A stretch of DNA of 64,000 nucleotides, from NCBI RefSeq assembly GCF_030824435.1, contig NZ_JAVBXS010000027.1, forward strand, positions 62,001 to 126,000, written 5' to 3'. The first letter of the stretch is position 1. Every line of letters begins with the position of its first letter. The translations under genes and the position numbers were made by a program. The stretch is from Rheinheimera sp. GTDB taxonomy: Bacteria; Pseudomonadota; Gammaproteobacteria; Enterobacterales; Alteromonadaceae. Shown in pieces: positions 36,327 through 46,601 of the stretch. Below the pieces are notes generated by a model. The model was not told the origin of the DNA. It worked only from the letters and a program-made list of their open reading frames with translations, and did no database searches.

Positions 36327-37673
36327 ATGAAAGTCACAGTTTTTGGCATTGGGTATGTGGGTTTGGTGCAGGCCGCAGTGCTGGCCGAAGCCGGTCATAA
36401 AGTTTGTTGTGTTGATGTGAATCCAAAACGGGTGGCCGATTTAAAAGCCGGCATTATTCCGATTTTTGAACCTGGTTTATCAGCACTGGTGCAACAGGGC
36501 GTGGCACAAGGACAACTTGAGTTCACCACTGATGCTGCTGTTGGTGTGGAATTTGGCGAGTTACAGTTTATTGCTGTGGGTACACCACCGGACGAAGATG
36601 GCTCTGCTGATCTGCAATATGTGCTGAAAGTGGCCTCTAGCATTGCCGAACATATGACCAGCCCGAAGATTGTGATTAATAAATCGACTGTTCCTGTGGG
36701 CACGGGTGACAAAGTCAAGGCGGTGATAGCTGCCAGTCTGGCAAAACGCCAGGCCGACATTCAGTTTGCAGTAGTGTCTAATCCGGAGTTTTTAAAAGAA
36801 GGCGCTGCAGTGGCAGATTGTCAGCGGCCGGATCGTATTATTCTGGGCACAGATAACCCATGGGCAGAACAAAGTTTACGTGAGTTGTACGCACCATTTA
36901 ACCGTAATCACGACAAAATTATTGTGATGGATGTACGCAGCGCAGAACTGACCAAATATGCCGCCAACTGTATGTTGGCGACCAAAATTAGTTTTATGAA
37001 CGAAATGGCCAATCTGGCAGAGCTGCTTGGTGCTGATATTGAGCAGGTTCGCCATGGTATTGGTTCTGATCCCCGCATTGGTTACCACTTTATTTACCCT
37101 GGTTGTGGTTATGGCGGTTCTTGTTTTCCAAAAGACGTACAGGCATTAATCCGTACTGCGGAACAAACAGGTTATAACACCACGCTGTTAAAGTCGGTCG
37201 AAGCGGTGAACAACCAACAGAAACATAAGTTGTTTCAGAAACTTCAACAGCATTTTGGCGCCGATTTGTCCGGGAAAACTATTGCACTCTGGGGTTTAAG
37301 TTTTAAACCAAATACCGATGATATGCGCGAAGCGCCAAGCCGGGAGCTGATGGACGCTTTATGGGCTGCCGGCGCTAAGGTACAGGCTTTTGACCCTGAA
37401 GCTATGGAAGAAACCCAACGCATTTATGGCATCAGGCCGGATTTAAAGCTGGTTGGCACCAAAGAGGCAGCCTTGCATCAAGCCGATGTGTTGGTGATTT
37501 GTACCGAATGGAAAACCTTCAGATCTCCGGATTTTGACCAGTTAAAACAGAATTTGCGCCAGCCGGTGATAGTGGATGGCCGTAATCTGTTTGATCCGGT
37601 CAAAATGCAACAACTGGGCTTTTCTTATTACGCCATTGGGCGCGGTGACAGCGTCCGGCAGTATCCGCAGTAG
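36327..37673 (+). CDS. ugd: UDP-glucose 6-dehydrogenase
   Basis: A 448-residue UDP-glucose/GDP-mannose dehydrogenase family enzyme. The NAD loop [11 protein letters not shown] is at about residues 7-17, and the catalytic Cys lies in [17 protein letters not shown] (about 258-274). The C-terminal domain includes [14 protein letters not shown]. It oxidises UDP-glucose twice to UDP-glucuronate. The sequence is closer to Ugd than to the UDP-HexNAc dehydrogenase at 41668. Its neighbours are glycan precursor genes. Confidence 0.92.
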   Translation: MKVTVFGIGYVGLVQAAVLAEAGHKVCCVDVNPKRVADLKAGIIPIFEPGLSALVQQGVAQGQLEFTTDAAVGVEFGELQFIAVGTPPDEDGSADLQYVLKVASSIAEHMTSPKIVINKSTVPVGTGDKVKAVIAASLAKRQADIQFAVVSNPEFLKEGAAVADCQRPDRIILGTDNPWAEQSLRELYAPFNRNHDKIIVMDVRSAELTKYAANCMLATKISFMNEMANLAELLGADIEQVRHGIGSDPRIGYHFIYPGCGYGGSCFPKDVQALIRTAEQTGYNTTLLKSVEAVNNQQKHKLFQKLQQHFGADLSGKTIALWGLSFKPNTDDMREAPSRELMDALWAAGAKVQAFDPEAMEETQRIYGIRPDLKLVGTKEAALHQADVLVICTEWKTFRSPDFDQLKQNLRQPVIVDGRNLFDPVKMQQLGFSYYAIGRGDSVRQYPQ

Positions 37674-37907
37674 TTGTGGTGGCATGACACAACAAACTGT
37701 CGGGTGGGTTAAATTGGTGTTAACAATTGATGCGCAATAACAAAGAGTAACATGGAAAAGGCTCGCCTAACGGTTTACAACCTGTGTAGAATATGCGGCC
37801 TTTCTGAGCTTGCCTGTGTGCAGTAAACCCTTGTGACACGCACCTTAAACTGATTTATTCAGACCGATAGTGCGCTCATACGGATATAAAAAAGCTGGAG
37901 TAAAACA
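37674..37907. promoter_or_regulatory. Gap before the exporter gene, possible promoter
   Basis: This 234-base gap is the largest within the polysaccharide block. TAGAAT at 37787-37792 followed by ATGCGGCC could be a -10 with a GC-rich discriminator, but no good -35 is spaced from it. No JUMPstart or ops sequence was found. A promoter for the export and assembly genes is likely from layout alone. Confidence 0.25.
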
Positions 37908-40706
37908 GTGTTGGATTTCGTGAAAAAACTGGTGTTATGTTTGATGTTGGCGGCTTTTACTTTGCCGGCTGCTGCGGCGACCCCTTCGCCTGCCATGCTG
38001 GCGCAATTAAAAAAATTGCCAAGAGCTGAACAACAAAAAATCGCCAAACAATATGGTTTTGATTTATCTGTGCTGGACAACAAAGACAGTAAAAGCAAAA
38101 CCTTTCAGGAAGCCGAAGATAAAAACAGTATCCCGGATCCTCTTGAGCCTGTTGAACGTTTTGACGAAGAAGACAAAGACCAACAAGACGAAAAAGATCC
38201 AAACAAACCAGAGCGTTATGGTCTGAAACTCTTTGACTCTACCATCAGCACTTTTGCCCCCGTGGATAATGTGCCTGTGCCGGACAGTTATATTCTGGGG
38301 CCGGACGATGAGTTATTGATCCAGCTGTATGGCAAACAAAGTTCCGAAGAAACAGTCACCATCAACAGAGATGGCTCTGTGCATATTCCTGGTTTTACAC
38401 CGCTTAATGTGGCGGGTTTAACCTTTAAAAAAGCCAAAGCACTGATTTCTGACAGGTTAAGTCAGCAGAATATCGGTGTGGAAGCCGCAATCAGCATGGG
38501 CAAACTCCGTACTATTAATGTGTTTGTTTCAGGTGAAGCCAAATATCCGGGCAGCTATACCATTTCCGCTTTGTCCAGTGTCACTCAGGCGCTTTTTGTC
38601 GCCGGCGGTGTCAGCGATATTGGTAGCTTGCGCGAAATCAGTGTCAAACGTGCCGGTGTGGAAGTGGCGCAGTTTGATTTATACAGTTTGTTATTGCGTG
38701 GTGATTCCAGAGCCGATGTGCCACTGCAAAGTGGTGATGTTATTTTTATTGCACCGGTAAAGGCCATGGCAGAAGTGTCAGGTGAGGTCCAACGTCCGGC
38801 GCTTTATGAAGTGAAAAGTGGCGACACTGTGGGTCAACTGGTCGAGATGGCCGGTGGCAGCAAGGCCGGCGCTTTCCCGCGCTCTGTGGTGCTTGAACGC
38901 TTTAACGACATGAATGTACGCACCTTATTAAATCTTGACCTGACCAAAGCTGCCGATCAGCAGGTATTGGTACGAAATGGTGATGTATTGCGTATTGGCC
39001 AGACCTCCAACAGGGTAGAGAACATGGTCACTATGGCTGGTGCTGTGGTGCGGCCAGGTCAATATGCCTGGTATGAAGGCATGCGCGTCAGCAACCTGTT
39101 AAATTCACTGTGGTCAGATTTACATTTAACTGTGGATCTGGATTATGCCCTGGTAGTGCGGGAAACGTCAGACTTAGGTGAACTGAAAGTATTGCAGTTT
39201 AACCTTGGTAAAGCCATTACCGATCCGGGCAGTGCTGACAACCTGACCTTATCGGCGCGCGATTTGGTGCTGGTGTTTCATTATGGTGAAGAAACTTATG
39301 CCCGGCCTGAGCTGGATACCTATGTGTTTACCAAGCTGAAAAAGCAGTACAAAGAAAAAGAACTGTTTGCCAAGCCTGAAAGTGAACTGGATGAAAATGC
39401 ACCACCGCCATTTGCGCTGGATGTGGCTAATATCAGCAGTCAGGCTTTTGCCGCTTTGTCAGAGAAAATTGAAACTCAGGTAACCAAACCCGGTGTTGCA
39501 CCGGAAGTGAAAAAAATACCTCAGAAAGAGGCTCATAGGGCTTATCTGAAATTTATTCTGTCTGACTTGTTTAAAAAACTTTATGTTGATGCTGACGCGT
39601 TAAAGATGTCGGCTCATCTGACCCGCACCGAGTTATTGTACCCGTTGCTGCAACGCTTAAAACAACAAGCCAAATTTAATGCTGCCACTCAGCTGCTGAC
39701 AGTGAATGGTGAAGTAAAGGTGCCTGGTGAATATCCACTGGTGCAAAATGGCACTGTAGTGCAGGCCATTCTGGCTGCAGGTGGTCTGAATGATGGTGCT
39801 TATCTGGAAAGAGCTGAGATCACCAGGGCTATGAGTCAAAAAGAAAACCAGTCCGGTATGCGTATTGAGCATATTTCGGTCAATCTGGCTGACCAGTTGC
39901 AAGGTGTAACACAACAAACAATGCAAAGCCGGGACAGGTTAACTGTGTTTGCAGTACCGGACTGGAATGTGGAACGTACTATCCGTATTTCAGGCCAGGT
40001 TCGTTTCCCTGGTACCTATACCATTCAACAAGGTGAAAAATTATCTTCTGTGATGGCAAGAGCCGGTGGTTTAACCGCAGATGCTTATGCCTCCGGCGCT
40101 ATTTTTACCAGAGCGCAAATTCGTGAGCAGGAAACCATGCAGCTGAACAAACTGATGCAACAACTGCGTTCAGATATTGCTGCCAAGAACCTGTCGGCAG
40201 AAGAAGAAACGGCGCAAACCAAACCTGAAGACGCCATTATGATGATTGCTGAAATTGAAAAAACCAAACCTATTGGCCGTCTGGTTATTGATTTGGAAGC
40301 CGTTGCCAACGCCGAACCACAATTTGATTTGCTGGTGGAAGAAGGGGATGAGCTTTTTGTGCCTTATATTCAGACCACAGTATCAGTGGTTGGTGAAGTG
40401 CAGCATGCTTCCAGTCACAGATTTAAAGCCGGCATGACTGTGGATGATTACCTGCAGCTTGCAGGTGGTTTCCGTAAACGTGCGGATGATGAACGTGTTT
40501 ATGTGATTCGTGCCGATGGTTCAGTTTTTGTACCCAACAGAGGCGCCTGGTTTGCAGTTGCCGACCAGACCCTGTTGCCAGGCGATACGATAGTAGTGCC
40601 GCTGGATACTGACTACACCACCAGATTGTCGTTGTGGACCAAAGTCACAGCCATTATCTCGCAAAGTGTGGTGGCGTTGGCTGCAGTCAATAACCTGACG
40701 AATTAA
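37908..40706 (+). CDS. Large multi-SLBB polysaccharide export protein, OtnA/WbfF-like
   Basis: A 932-residue protein with a signal peptide (residues 1-24, ending LPAAAATP), an acidic linker at 66-100 and a Poly_export domain at about 125-200 (YILGPDDELLIQLYG). Six SLBB-like repeats show the G-x-V-x2-P-G-x-Y pattern, near residues 206, 289, 375, 598, 693 and 826. Wza is only about 380 residues; this long form matches OtnA/WbfF of Vibrio capsule loci. It probably forms or lines the outer-membrane exit. There is no lipobox Cys, unlike Wza. Start is GTG at 37908, seven bases after GCTGGAG. Confidence 0.88.
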   Translation: MLDFVKKLVLCLMLAAFTLPAAAATPSPAMLAQLKKLPRAEQQKIAKQYGFDLSVLDNKDSKSKTFQEAEDKNSIPDPLEPVERFDEEDKDQQDEKDPNKPERYGLKLFDSTISTFAPVDNVPVPDSYILGPDDELLIQLYGKQSSEETVTINRDGSVHIPGFTPLNVAGLTFKKAKALISDRLSQQNIGVEAAISMGKLRTINVFVSGEAKYPGSYTISALSSVTQALFVAGGVSDIGSLREISVKRAGVEVAQFDLYSLLLRGDSRADVPLQSGDVIFIAPVKAMAEVSGEVQRPALYEVKSGDTVGQLVEMAGGSKAGAFPRSVVLERFNDMNVRTLLNLDLTKAADQQVLVRNGDVLRIGQTSNRVENMVTMAGAVVRPGQYAWYEGMRVSNLLNSLWSDLHLTVDLDYALVVRETSDLGELKVLQFNLGKAITDPGSADNLTLSARDLVLVFHYGEETYARPELDTYVFTKLKKQYKEKELFAKPESELDENAPPPFALDVANISSQAFAALSEKIETQVTKPGVAPEVKKIPQKEAHRAYLKFILSDLFKKLYVDADALKMSAHLTRTELLYPLLQRLKQQAKFNAATQLLTVNGEVKVPGEYPLVQNGTVVQAILAAGGLNDGAYLERAEITRAMSQKENQSGMRIEHISVNLADQLQGVTQQTMQSRDRLTVFAVPDWNVERTIRISGQVRFPGTYTIQQGEKLSSVMARAGGLTADAYASGAIFTRAQIREQETMQLNKLMQQLRSDIAAKNLSAEEETAQTKPEDAIMMIAEIEKTKPIGRLVIDLEAVANAEPQFDLLVEEGDELFVPYIQTTVSVVGEVQHASSHRFKAGMTVDDYLQLAGGFRKRADDERVYVIRADGSVFVPNRGAWFAVADQTLLPGDTIVVPLDTDYTTRLSLWTKVTAIISQSVVALAAVNNLTN

Positions 40707-40724
40707 CGGCAAAGGAAAGTATCT

Positions 40725-41657
40725 TTGAATCAGCATATACAAAATGATCAGGTGGAGCTGGGACAGTTTGTGACTGTGATGTTCCGCCTGAAGTGGTGGG
40801 TGATATTTTGTTGTGGTCTGGCAGCTGCACTGGCTATTTGGTTTAGTTTGCAGTTACCCAACCAGTATCGTTCAGAAACCATTTTACTGCCGGCCAACGA
40901 AACCGTTGGTAAAAGTGGTGGCCTGTCGTCGCAGCTTGGCAGCCTGGGGGCTATTGCCGGATTAAGTCTGGGTGGTGGTGGCGAGAAAAAATCGCAAATT
41001 GCTTTGCAACTGATGAAATCCCGTGAGTTTTTCGCCGAGTTTAATCAAAAACACAATCTGACTGTGGCTTTGATGGCCGCTAATGGCTGGAACCCAACAA
41101 CGGGTGAGCTGAGTTATGACGAAGAGATTTACGATATTAAAACCAAAAGTTGGGTGCGTGAACCCAAGGAACTGAGGGCCGCTGAGCCTGGTAATAACGA
41201 AATTTACGATCAGTTTATGAAACGTTTGGTGATTTTTCAGGAAAAACAAACAGGCGTTATTACTGTTTCGCTTGAATTTGTTTCACCGGATTTAGCTCAG
41301 CAATGGCTGCAGGCTTTTGTGACAGAAGTAAATGAAGCTATGCGGCGAAATGACATCAAAGAAGCAACCAGCACTATTGCTTATCTTGATAAGAAGCTGC
41401 AGGAAACGCAGGTGACAGAAGTTCGTGAATTATTATTCGGTTTGCTGGAAGAAAATACCAAAACGTTGACCATGGCAACAGTCCGGCCTGATTATGTATT
41501 TAAACTGATAGATCCACCTTACCGGCCTGATCTGAAAGCTGGTCCTATGCGATCAGTGATCGTGTTAGGTTCAGTTTTGGGCAGTTTTATGTTGTTTTGT
41601 ATTGTTGTCCTGTCGTCGATGGTGTTGCGTAGGGCTAATCAGTCAACTTCAAAATAG
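40725..41657 (+). CDS. wzz: Chain-length determinant protein Wzz (OtnB-like)
   Basis: A 310-residue polysaccharide co-polymerase. Membrane helices lie near residues 25-43 (WWVIFCCGLAAALAIWF) and 275-297. The periplasmic domain has a Gly-rich stretch GSLGAIAGLSLGGGG and the C-terminal LIDPPYRPDLKAGPMR. It has no cytoplasmic kinase domain, so it is Wzz-type rather than Wzc-type. The start is TTG at 40725 after AAAGGA. The exporter-Wzz pairing copies otnA-otnB of Vibrio. Confidence 0.92.
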   Translation: MNQHIQNDQVELGQFVTVMFRLKWWVIFCCGLAAALAIWFSLQLPNQYRSETILLPANETVGKSGGLSSQLGSLGAIAGLSLGGGGEKKSQIALQLMKSREFFAEFNQKHNLTVALMAANGWNPTTGELSYDEEIYDIKTKSWVREPKELRAAEPGNNEIYDQFMKRLVIFQEKQTGVITVSLEFVSPDLAQQWLQAFVTEVNEAMRRNDIKEATSTIAYLDKKLQETQVTEVRELLFGLLEENTKTLTMATVRPDYVFKLIDPPYRPDLKAGPMRSVIVLGSVLGSFMLFCIVVLSSMVLRRANQSTSK

Positions 41658-41667
41658 GATGTTATGA

Positions 41668-42948
41668 ATGACGCATACCATAAAAGAAGTCAAAATTGCC
41701 GTTATCGGCCTGGGTTATGTCGGTTTGCCGCTGGCGGTTGAGTTTGGTAAAAAATACCCGACTTTGGGTTTTGATATTAATAAAGCCCGGATTGACGAGT
41801 TAAAAAGTGGACAAGACCACACACTCGAAGTCAGCCCGGACGAGCTGCGCGCTGCCGCACTGTTAAGTTACAGTTGTGAACTGGAGCAGTTAAAACAAGC
41901 CAATTTTTATATAGTGACAGTGCCAACCCCTATTGATGAGCATCGCCAACCTGATTTAACACCGCTGGTGAAGGCCTCTGAAACTCTGGGTAAAGTGATC
42001 AAGCCGGGCGACATAGTGGTGTATGAATCGACTGTTTACCCTGGTGCCACTGAAGAAGACTGTATTCCGGTGATTGAGCGTATTTCCGGTCTGAAGTTTA
42101 ACCGCGATTTTTTTGCCGGTTACAGCCCGGAGCGTATCAACCCCGGTGATAAAGAACACCGGGTCACCAGCATTAAAAAAGTGACCTCAGGTTCAACCCC
42201 TGACATTGCTGAGTTTGTCGATTCTGTCTATCGCAGCATTATTCTGGCCGGCACTTATAAAGCATCCAGCATTAAAGTGGCAGAAGCAGCCAAGGTTATT
42301 GAAAACACCCAACGTGATTTAAACATTGCGTTAATTAACGAACTGGCGGTGATTTTTAATAAACTCGGCATCGACACTGAAGAAGTGTTGCTGGCAGCCG
42401 GCACCAAGTGGAATTTCCTGCCGTTCAGACCTGGTCTGGTTGGTGGCCATTGTATTGGTGTTGACCCTTATTACCTGACGCACAAAGCACAAGCCATTGG
42501 TTATCATCCGGAAGTGATACTTGCTGGTCGCCGTATCAATGATGGTATGAGCAAATATGTGGTGGCTCAGCTTGTGAAACAAATGATCAAACAGCAGATC
42601 AATGTGTCAGGAGCCAGAGTGCTGGTGCTGGGTTTAACTTTTAAAGAAAACTGCCCTGATATCCGTAATACCAAAGTGGTTGATATTCTGAGCGAATTAA
42701 CCGAATACGGTATGTCCGCTGATGTTTACGACCCATGGATTGACCCGGCAGAAGCTCAGCACGAATATCAACTGACGCCAGTATCCACACCCGAACAAGG
42801 TGCTTATGATGCGGTGATCCTCGCCGTAGCGCATCAGCAGTTTAAACAGCTTGGCGCGGCCGGCATCCGCAGTTTTGGTAAAAAGTCGCATGTTCTTTAT
42901 GATTTAAAATATCTGCTGCCACAACAAGACAGCGATCTGCGGCTCTGA
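41668..42948 (+). CDS. UDP-HexNAc 6-dehydrogenase, TviB/WbpO type
   Basis: A 426-residue nucleotide-sugar dehydrogenase. The NAD loop is [15 protein letters not shown], and the catalytic Cys is in [17 protein letters not shown] (about residues 255-271). These are signatures of TviB/WbpO/VipA, which oxidise UDP-GlcNAc or UDP-GalNAc to the aminouronic acid. With the C4-epimerase at 35261 it should make UDP-GalNAcA; ManNAcA using WecB product is the alternative. Start ATG 41668 follows AGGAT. Confidence 0.9.
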   Translation: MTHTIKEVKIAVIGLGYVGLPLAVEFGKKYPTLGFDINKARIDELKSGQDHTLEVSPDELRAAALLSYSCELEQLKQANFYIVTVPTPIDEHRQPDLTPLVKASETLGKVIKPGDIVVYESTVYPGATEEDCIPVIERISGLKFNRDFFAGYSPERINPGDKEHRVTSIKKVTSGSTPDIAEFVDSVYRSIILAGTYKASSIKVAEAAKVIENTQRDLNIALINELAVIFNKLGIDTEEVLLAAGTKWNFLPFRPGLVGGHCIGVDPYYLTHKAQAIGYHPEVILAGRRINDGMSKYVVAQLVKQMIKQQINVSGARVLVLGLTFKENCPDIRNTKVVDILSELTEYGMSADVYDPWIDPAEAQHEYQLTPVSTPEQGAYDAVILAVAHQQFKQLGAAGIRSFGKKSHVLYDLKYLLPQQDSDLRL

Positions 42949-42996
42949 GTGATTTTCGGGCTGAATTCCAACTTAATACTGATATAAAACAGAGAC

Positions 42997-44070
42997 ATGA
43001 TGAAAATTTTGGTCACCGGCGGAGCCGGCTTTATTGGATCGGCTTTGGTCCGTTACATTATTGAACACACAGCGGATAGTGTGATTAATCTCGACAAACT
43101 GACTTATGCAGGCAATCTGGAGTCGGTGAACACTGTTGCGTCTAGTCCAAGGTATCAGTTTGTGCAGCTGGATATTAATGATGCGGCCGGTGTTCAGGCT
43201 GCGCTGGAGCAACATCAGCCAGATCTGGTGATGCATCTGGCGGCCGAAAGCCATGTAGACCGCTCTATTGACGGACCTTCTGCTTTTATTCAGACCAATA
43301 TTGTCGGCACCTATACCTTACTTGAAGCCTGCCGTCATTATTGGCAACAGTTGCCACAGCCGCAAAAAGACGTTTTTCGTTTTCATCATATTTCCACCGA
43401 CGAAGTTTATGGCGATTTGCACGGCACCGACGATTTGTTTACCGAACAAACACCTTATGCCCCAAGCAGCCCTTATTCAGCCTCTAAAGCGGCCAGCGAC
43501 CATTTAGTGCGGGCCTGGCACCGCACCTATGGTTTGCCGGTGGTGCTGACCAACTGTTCGAATAACTACGGGCCTTATCATTTTCCGGAAAAACTGATCC
43601 CGCTGATGATTTTAAATGCTTTGTCCGGCAAGGCATTGCCGGTGTATGGCAAAGGCAATCAGGTGCGTGATTGGCTTTTTGTCGAAGATCATGCCAGAGC
43701 GCTTTATCAGGTGGTGACCCGGGGTGTTGTTGGCGAAACCTACAATATTGGTGGCCATAACGAAAAACAGAATATCGAAGTGGTACAGAGTATCTGTGCT
43801 CTGCTCGAAGAGCTGGCACCAGAAAAGCCGGCCGGTGTGTTGCATTATCGCGATCTCATCACTTATGTGCAGGACAGACCTGGCCATGATCTGCGTTATG
43901 CCATAGACGCCGGCAAAATTGAGCGCGAGCTTGGTTGGAAACCAGAAGAAAGTTTCGACAGCGGACTGCGTAAAACTGTGTTGTGGTATTTAAATAACCA
44001 GAGTTGGTGGCAGGCGGTGCTGGATGGTAGTTATCAGCTGGAACGACTAGGGGCAGGGAGCAACAAATGA
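42997..44070 (+). CDS. rfbB: dTDP-glucose 4,6-dehydratase
   Basis: A 357-residue extended SDR enzyme with [38 protein letters not shown] and the catalytic [15 protein letters not shown] (Tyr-Lys). It makes dTDP-4-keto-6-deoxyglucose. It overlaps rfbA by 4 bases. Two ATG codons (42997, 43000) are possible. There is no rfbC or rfbD beside it, so the product is probably aminated and not turned into rhamnose. Confidence 0.95.
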   Translation: MMKILVTGGAGFIGSALVRYIIEHTADSVINLDKLTYAGNLESVNTVASSPRYQFVQLDINDAAGVQAALEQHQPDLVMHLAAESHVDRSIDGPSAFIQTNIVGTYTLLEACRHYWQQLPQPQKDVFRFHHISTDEVYGDLHGTDDLFTEQTPYAPSSPYSASKAASDHLVRAWHRTYGLPVVLTNCSNNYGPYHFPEKLIPLMILNALSGKALPVYGKGNQVRDWLFVEDHARALYQVVTRGVVGETYNIGGHNEKQNIEVVQSICALLEELAPEKPAGVLHYRDLITYVQDRPGHDLRYAIDAGKIERELGWKPEESFDSGLRKTVLWYLNNQSWWQAVLDGSYQLERLGAGSNK

Positions 44071-44930
44071 AAGGTATCGTATTAGCAGGCGGCTCAGGCA
44101 GCCGTTTATATCCAATTACACTGGGCGTGTCGAAACAGCTGTTACCTATTTACGACAAGCCGATGATTTATTATCCGTTGTCGGTGCTGATGCTGGCCGG
44201 CATCCGCGATATTTTAATTATTACCACACCTGAAGATCAGGCCGGTTTTCAGCGTTTGCTTGGTGATGGTGCTAATTTTGGCATCCATTTAACTTACGCC
44301 GTACAACCGAGCCCCGACGGTCTGGCCCAGGCTTTTATTCTGGGTGAAGACTTTATCGGCAATGATTCTGTCTGTCTGGTGCTGGGTGACAATATTTTTT
44401 ATGGTCAGGGTTTTAGTCCCAAGCTGAAAAAAGCCGCATCGCGCAGCCATGGCGCCACTATTTTTGGTTATCAGGTGAAAGATCCGGAACGTTTTGGTGT
44501 GGTCGAGTTTGATGCCAACCAAAAAGTATTATCTATTGAAGAAAAACCAGCCAAACCCAAATCTAACTATGCAGCCACAGGTTTGTATTTTTATGACAAC
44601 CAGGTGACGGCAATTGCCAAGTCCATTCAGCCGTCGGCACGGGGTGAACTGGAAATTACCACTGTCAATCAGGTGTATCTGGAGCAAGGCAGTTTGCAGA
44701 TGGAGATGCTCGGCCGTGGTTTTGCCTGGTTGGATACCGGCACACACGAGAGCTTGCTGGATGCCAGTATGTTTGTGCAAACCATTGAACACCGTCAGGG
44801 TTTTAAAATAGCGGCGCTGGAAGAAATTGCCTACAACCAGGGCTGGATCAGTGCTGAGTTTTTATTATCAAGGGCTGCGACTATGCAAAAAAACAGTTAT
44901 GGCCAGTACTTGTCTGAGTTGGTGAAATAA
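44067..44930 (+). CDS. rfbA: Glucose-1-phosphate thymidylyltransferase
   Basis: A 287-residue nucleotidyltransferase with the signature [20 protein letters not shown] and the [12 protein letters not shown] metal-binding segment. It makes dTDP-glucose from dTTP and glucose-1-phosphate, feeding RfbB. It overlaps rfbB by 4 bases and the aminotransferase by one. Confidence 0.95.
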   Translation: MKGIVLAGGSGSRLYPITLGVSKQLLPIYDKPMIYYPLSVLMLAGIRDILIITTPEDQAGFQRLLGDGANFGIHLTYAVQPSPDGLAQAFILGEDFIGNDSVCLVLGDNIFYGQGFSPKLKKAASRSHGATIFGYQVKDPERFGVVEFDANQKVLSIEEKPAKPKSNYAATGLYFYDNQVTAIAKSIQPSARGELEITTVNQVYLEQGSLQMEMLGRGFAWLDTGTHESLLDASMFVQTIEHRQGFKIAALEEIAYNQGWISAEFLLSRAATMQKNSYGQYLSELVK

Positions 44931-46027
44931 TGACTATTCCGGTAAACCGGCCTTATCAGCCACCTTTTGCGCAGTATCAGCAGTATTTACAGCAGGCTTT
45001 TGATCGCAACTGGCTGACCAATAATGGTCCTTTGTGCCAGTTATTAAAAGTGCGGCTGGAAGAGTACCTTGGTGTTAAAAATTTATTGTTGGTGGCCAAC
45101 GGCACGCTCGCGATGCAGCTGGCGTACCGCGCGCTGGATGTCAAAGGGCAGGCTATTACCACGCCTTTTACCTTTATTGCCAGCAGCAGTTCTTTGTTAT
45201 GGGAAGGTATTACCCCACGTTTTGCCGACATTGATGCCCAGAGTTTTAATCTGAGTCCGGCGGCAACCGCCGCTATGCTGAGCAGTGATCTGAGTGCAGA
45301 GGTCAGCGCTATAGTGCCGGTGCATGTGTATGGCAATCCTTGTGATGTGCATGCTTTTGAGCAGATAGGCGCAAAACACCAGCTGAAAGTGATTTATGAC
45401 GCTGCTCATGCTTTTGGTATTCAGCTGGCAGGTCGCAGTGTGCTGAGTTTTGGTGACGCTGCTACTTTAAGTTTTCATGCCACCAAGGTGTTTCACACTG
45501 TCGAAGGTGGTGCTGTTATTTTCCGGGATGCTGATGCATATCAACGTGCTGAGCGGATGATTAATTTTGGTATTGATAACAAAGACGGCACTATTTCCGG
45601 CCCCGGCATTAACTGCAAAATGAGTGAAGTGCATGCCGCCATGGGGCTGGCAGTGCTGGATAATATTGACCAAATTCTGGAAAAACGGCAGCAAAATTAT
45701 CAGCAATATCTGCGTTTGTTGTCGCCTTATCTACAAACGCCCTTATGGGCCGAAAACGCCAGTAGCAATGGTGCTTATTTCCCTATTTTGTGCCCAACTG
45801 CTGCGGCAGCAAGCAAGGTGATGCAACATCTGGCGGCACATCAGGTGACAGCACGGCGTTATTTTGCACCATCCATCAATACGTTAGCCACATATCAGAC
45901 CTTAGGCTATCAGTCTTGCCCTGTGTCGGAAGATTACGCCAACCGGACTTTATGTCTGCCGCTTTATTACGACTTAACTGAAACTGAAATTAACTTTGTC
46001 GCCAAACTTGTGCTGGAGTGCCTCTGA
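44930..46027 (+). CDS. Sugar aminotransferase, VioA/DegT type
   Basis: A 365-residue PLP-dependent DegT/DnrJ/EryC1 enzyme. The PLP lysine lies in LSFHATKVFHTVEGGAV (about residue 186), with YDAAHAFGIQ before it. The wording around the lysine is that of VioA-like enzymes making dTDP-4-amino-4,6-dideoxyglucose from the RfbB product. FdtB/QdtB-type C3 amination is less likely because no ketoisomerase gene is present. It is coupled to rfbA by one base. Confidence 0.85.
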   Translation: MTIPVNRPYQPPFAQYQQYLQQAFDRNWLTNNGPLCQLLKVRLEEYLGVKNLLLVANGTLAMQLAYRALDVKGQAITTPFTFIASSSSLLWEGITPRFADIDAQSFNLSPAATAAMLSSDLSAEVSAIVPVHVYGNPCDVHAFEQIGAKHQLKVIYDAAHAFGIQLAGRSVLSFGDAATLSFHATKVFHTVEGGAVIFRDADAYQRAERMINFGIDNKDGTISGPGINCKMSEVHAAMGLAVLDNIDQILEKRQQNYQQYLRLLSPYLQTPLWAENASSNGAYFPILCPTAAAASKVMQHLAAHQVTARRYFAPSINTLATYQTLGYQSCPVSEDYANRTLCLPLYYDLTETEINFVAKLVLECL

Positions 46028-46028
46028 G

Positions 46029-46601
46029 ATGGCGTTGTTAAGTCGTGAACAACTTGTCGCTATGGGTTTTGCAGCTGTCGGCGACAATGTGTTTATTTCC
46101 GACAAAGCCAGTTTTTATGGTTGTGGCCGTATCCGGATTGGCAACAATGTACGGATAGACGATTTTGTGGTGCTGTCGGCAGGTCAGGGCGGCATTGAAC
46201 TTGGTGATTATATTCATATTGCGGTTTTTAGCAGCCTGATAGGTGCTGGCCGTATCCATCTGGCTGATTTTGCCAATATTTCATCCCGCGTTGCGATTTA
46301 TAGCTCCAGTGACGATTATTCCGGCGCCACTATGACCAACCCTATGGTGCCTGACGAGTTTAAAGCTGTGCAGCACGCCGATGTTGTGATTGGCAAGCAT
46401 GTGATCATCGGTTGTGGCACTGTGGTGTTGCCCGGCGTGACCTTGCATGAAGGCGCAGCAGTGGGAGCTTTAAGTTTGGTGAATCGCGACTGTGAGCCCT
46501 TTGCTGTTTATGCCGGTCAACCTGCCCGCAGAATCAAAGCCCGCTCCCGTGATTTGCTGCAACTGGAACAACAGCTGAAACAGCGGACCAGCCAGCAATG
46601 A
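46029..46601 (+). CDS. Hexapeptide-repeat sugar N-acetyltransferase
   Basis: A 190-residue left-handed beta-helix acyltransferase. Repeats run from about residue 27 (ISDKASFYGCGRIRIGNNVRI) and again after residue 115 (VVIGKHVIIGCGTVVLPGVTL). The end is VYAGQPARRIK, as in maltose/galactoside-type acetyltransferases. It most likely acetylates the amino sugar made by the preceding aminotransferase. ATG at 46029 has GGAG ten bases upstream. It overlaps wzx by 4 bases. Confidence 0.82.
   Translation: MALLSREQLVAMGFAAVGDNVFISDKASFYGCGRIRIGNNVRIDDFVVLSAGQGGIELGDYIHIAVFSSLIGAGRIHLADFANISSRVAIYSSSDDYSGATMTNPMVPDEFKAVQHADVVIGKHVIIGCGTVVLPGVTLHEGAAVGALSLVNRDCEPFAVYAGQPARRIKARSRDLLQLEQQLKQRTSQQ

Noticed and set aside
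37674-37907. JUMPstart/ops element expected before polysaccharide export genes
   Set aside because: No GGCGGTAGCGT-like sequence is present in this gap or before wecB.
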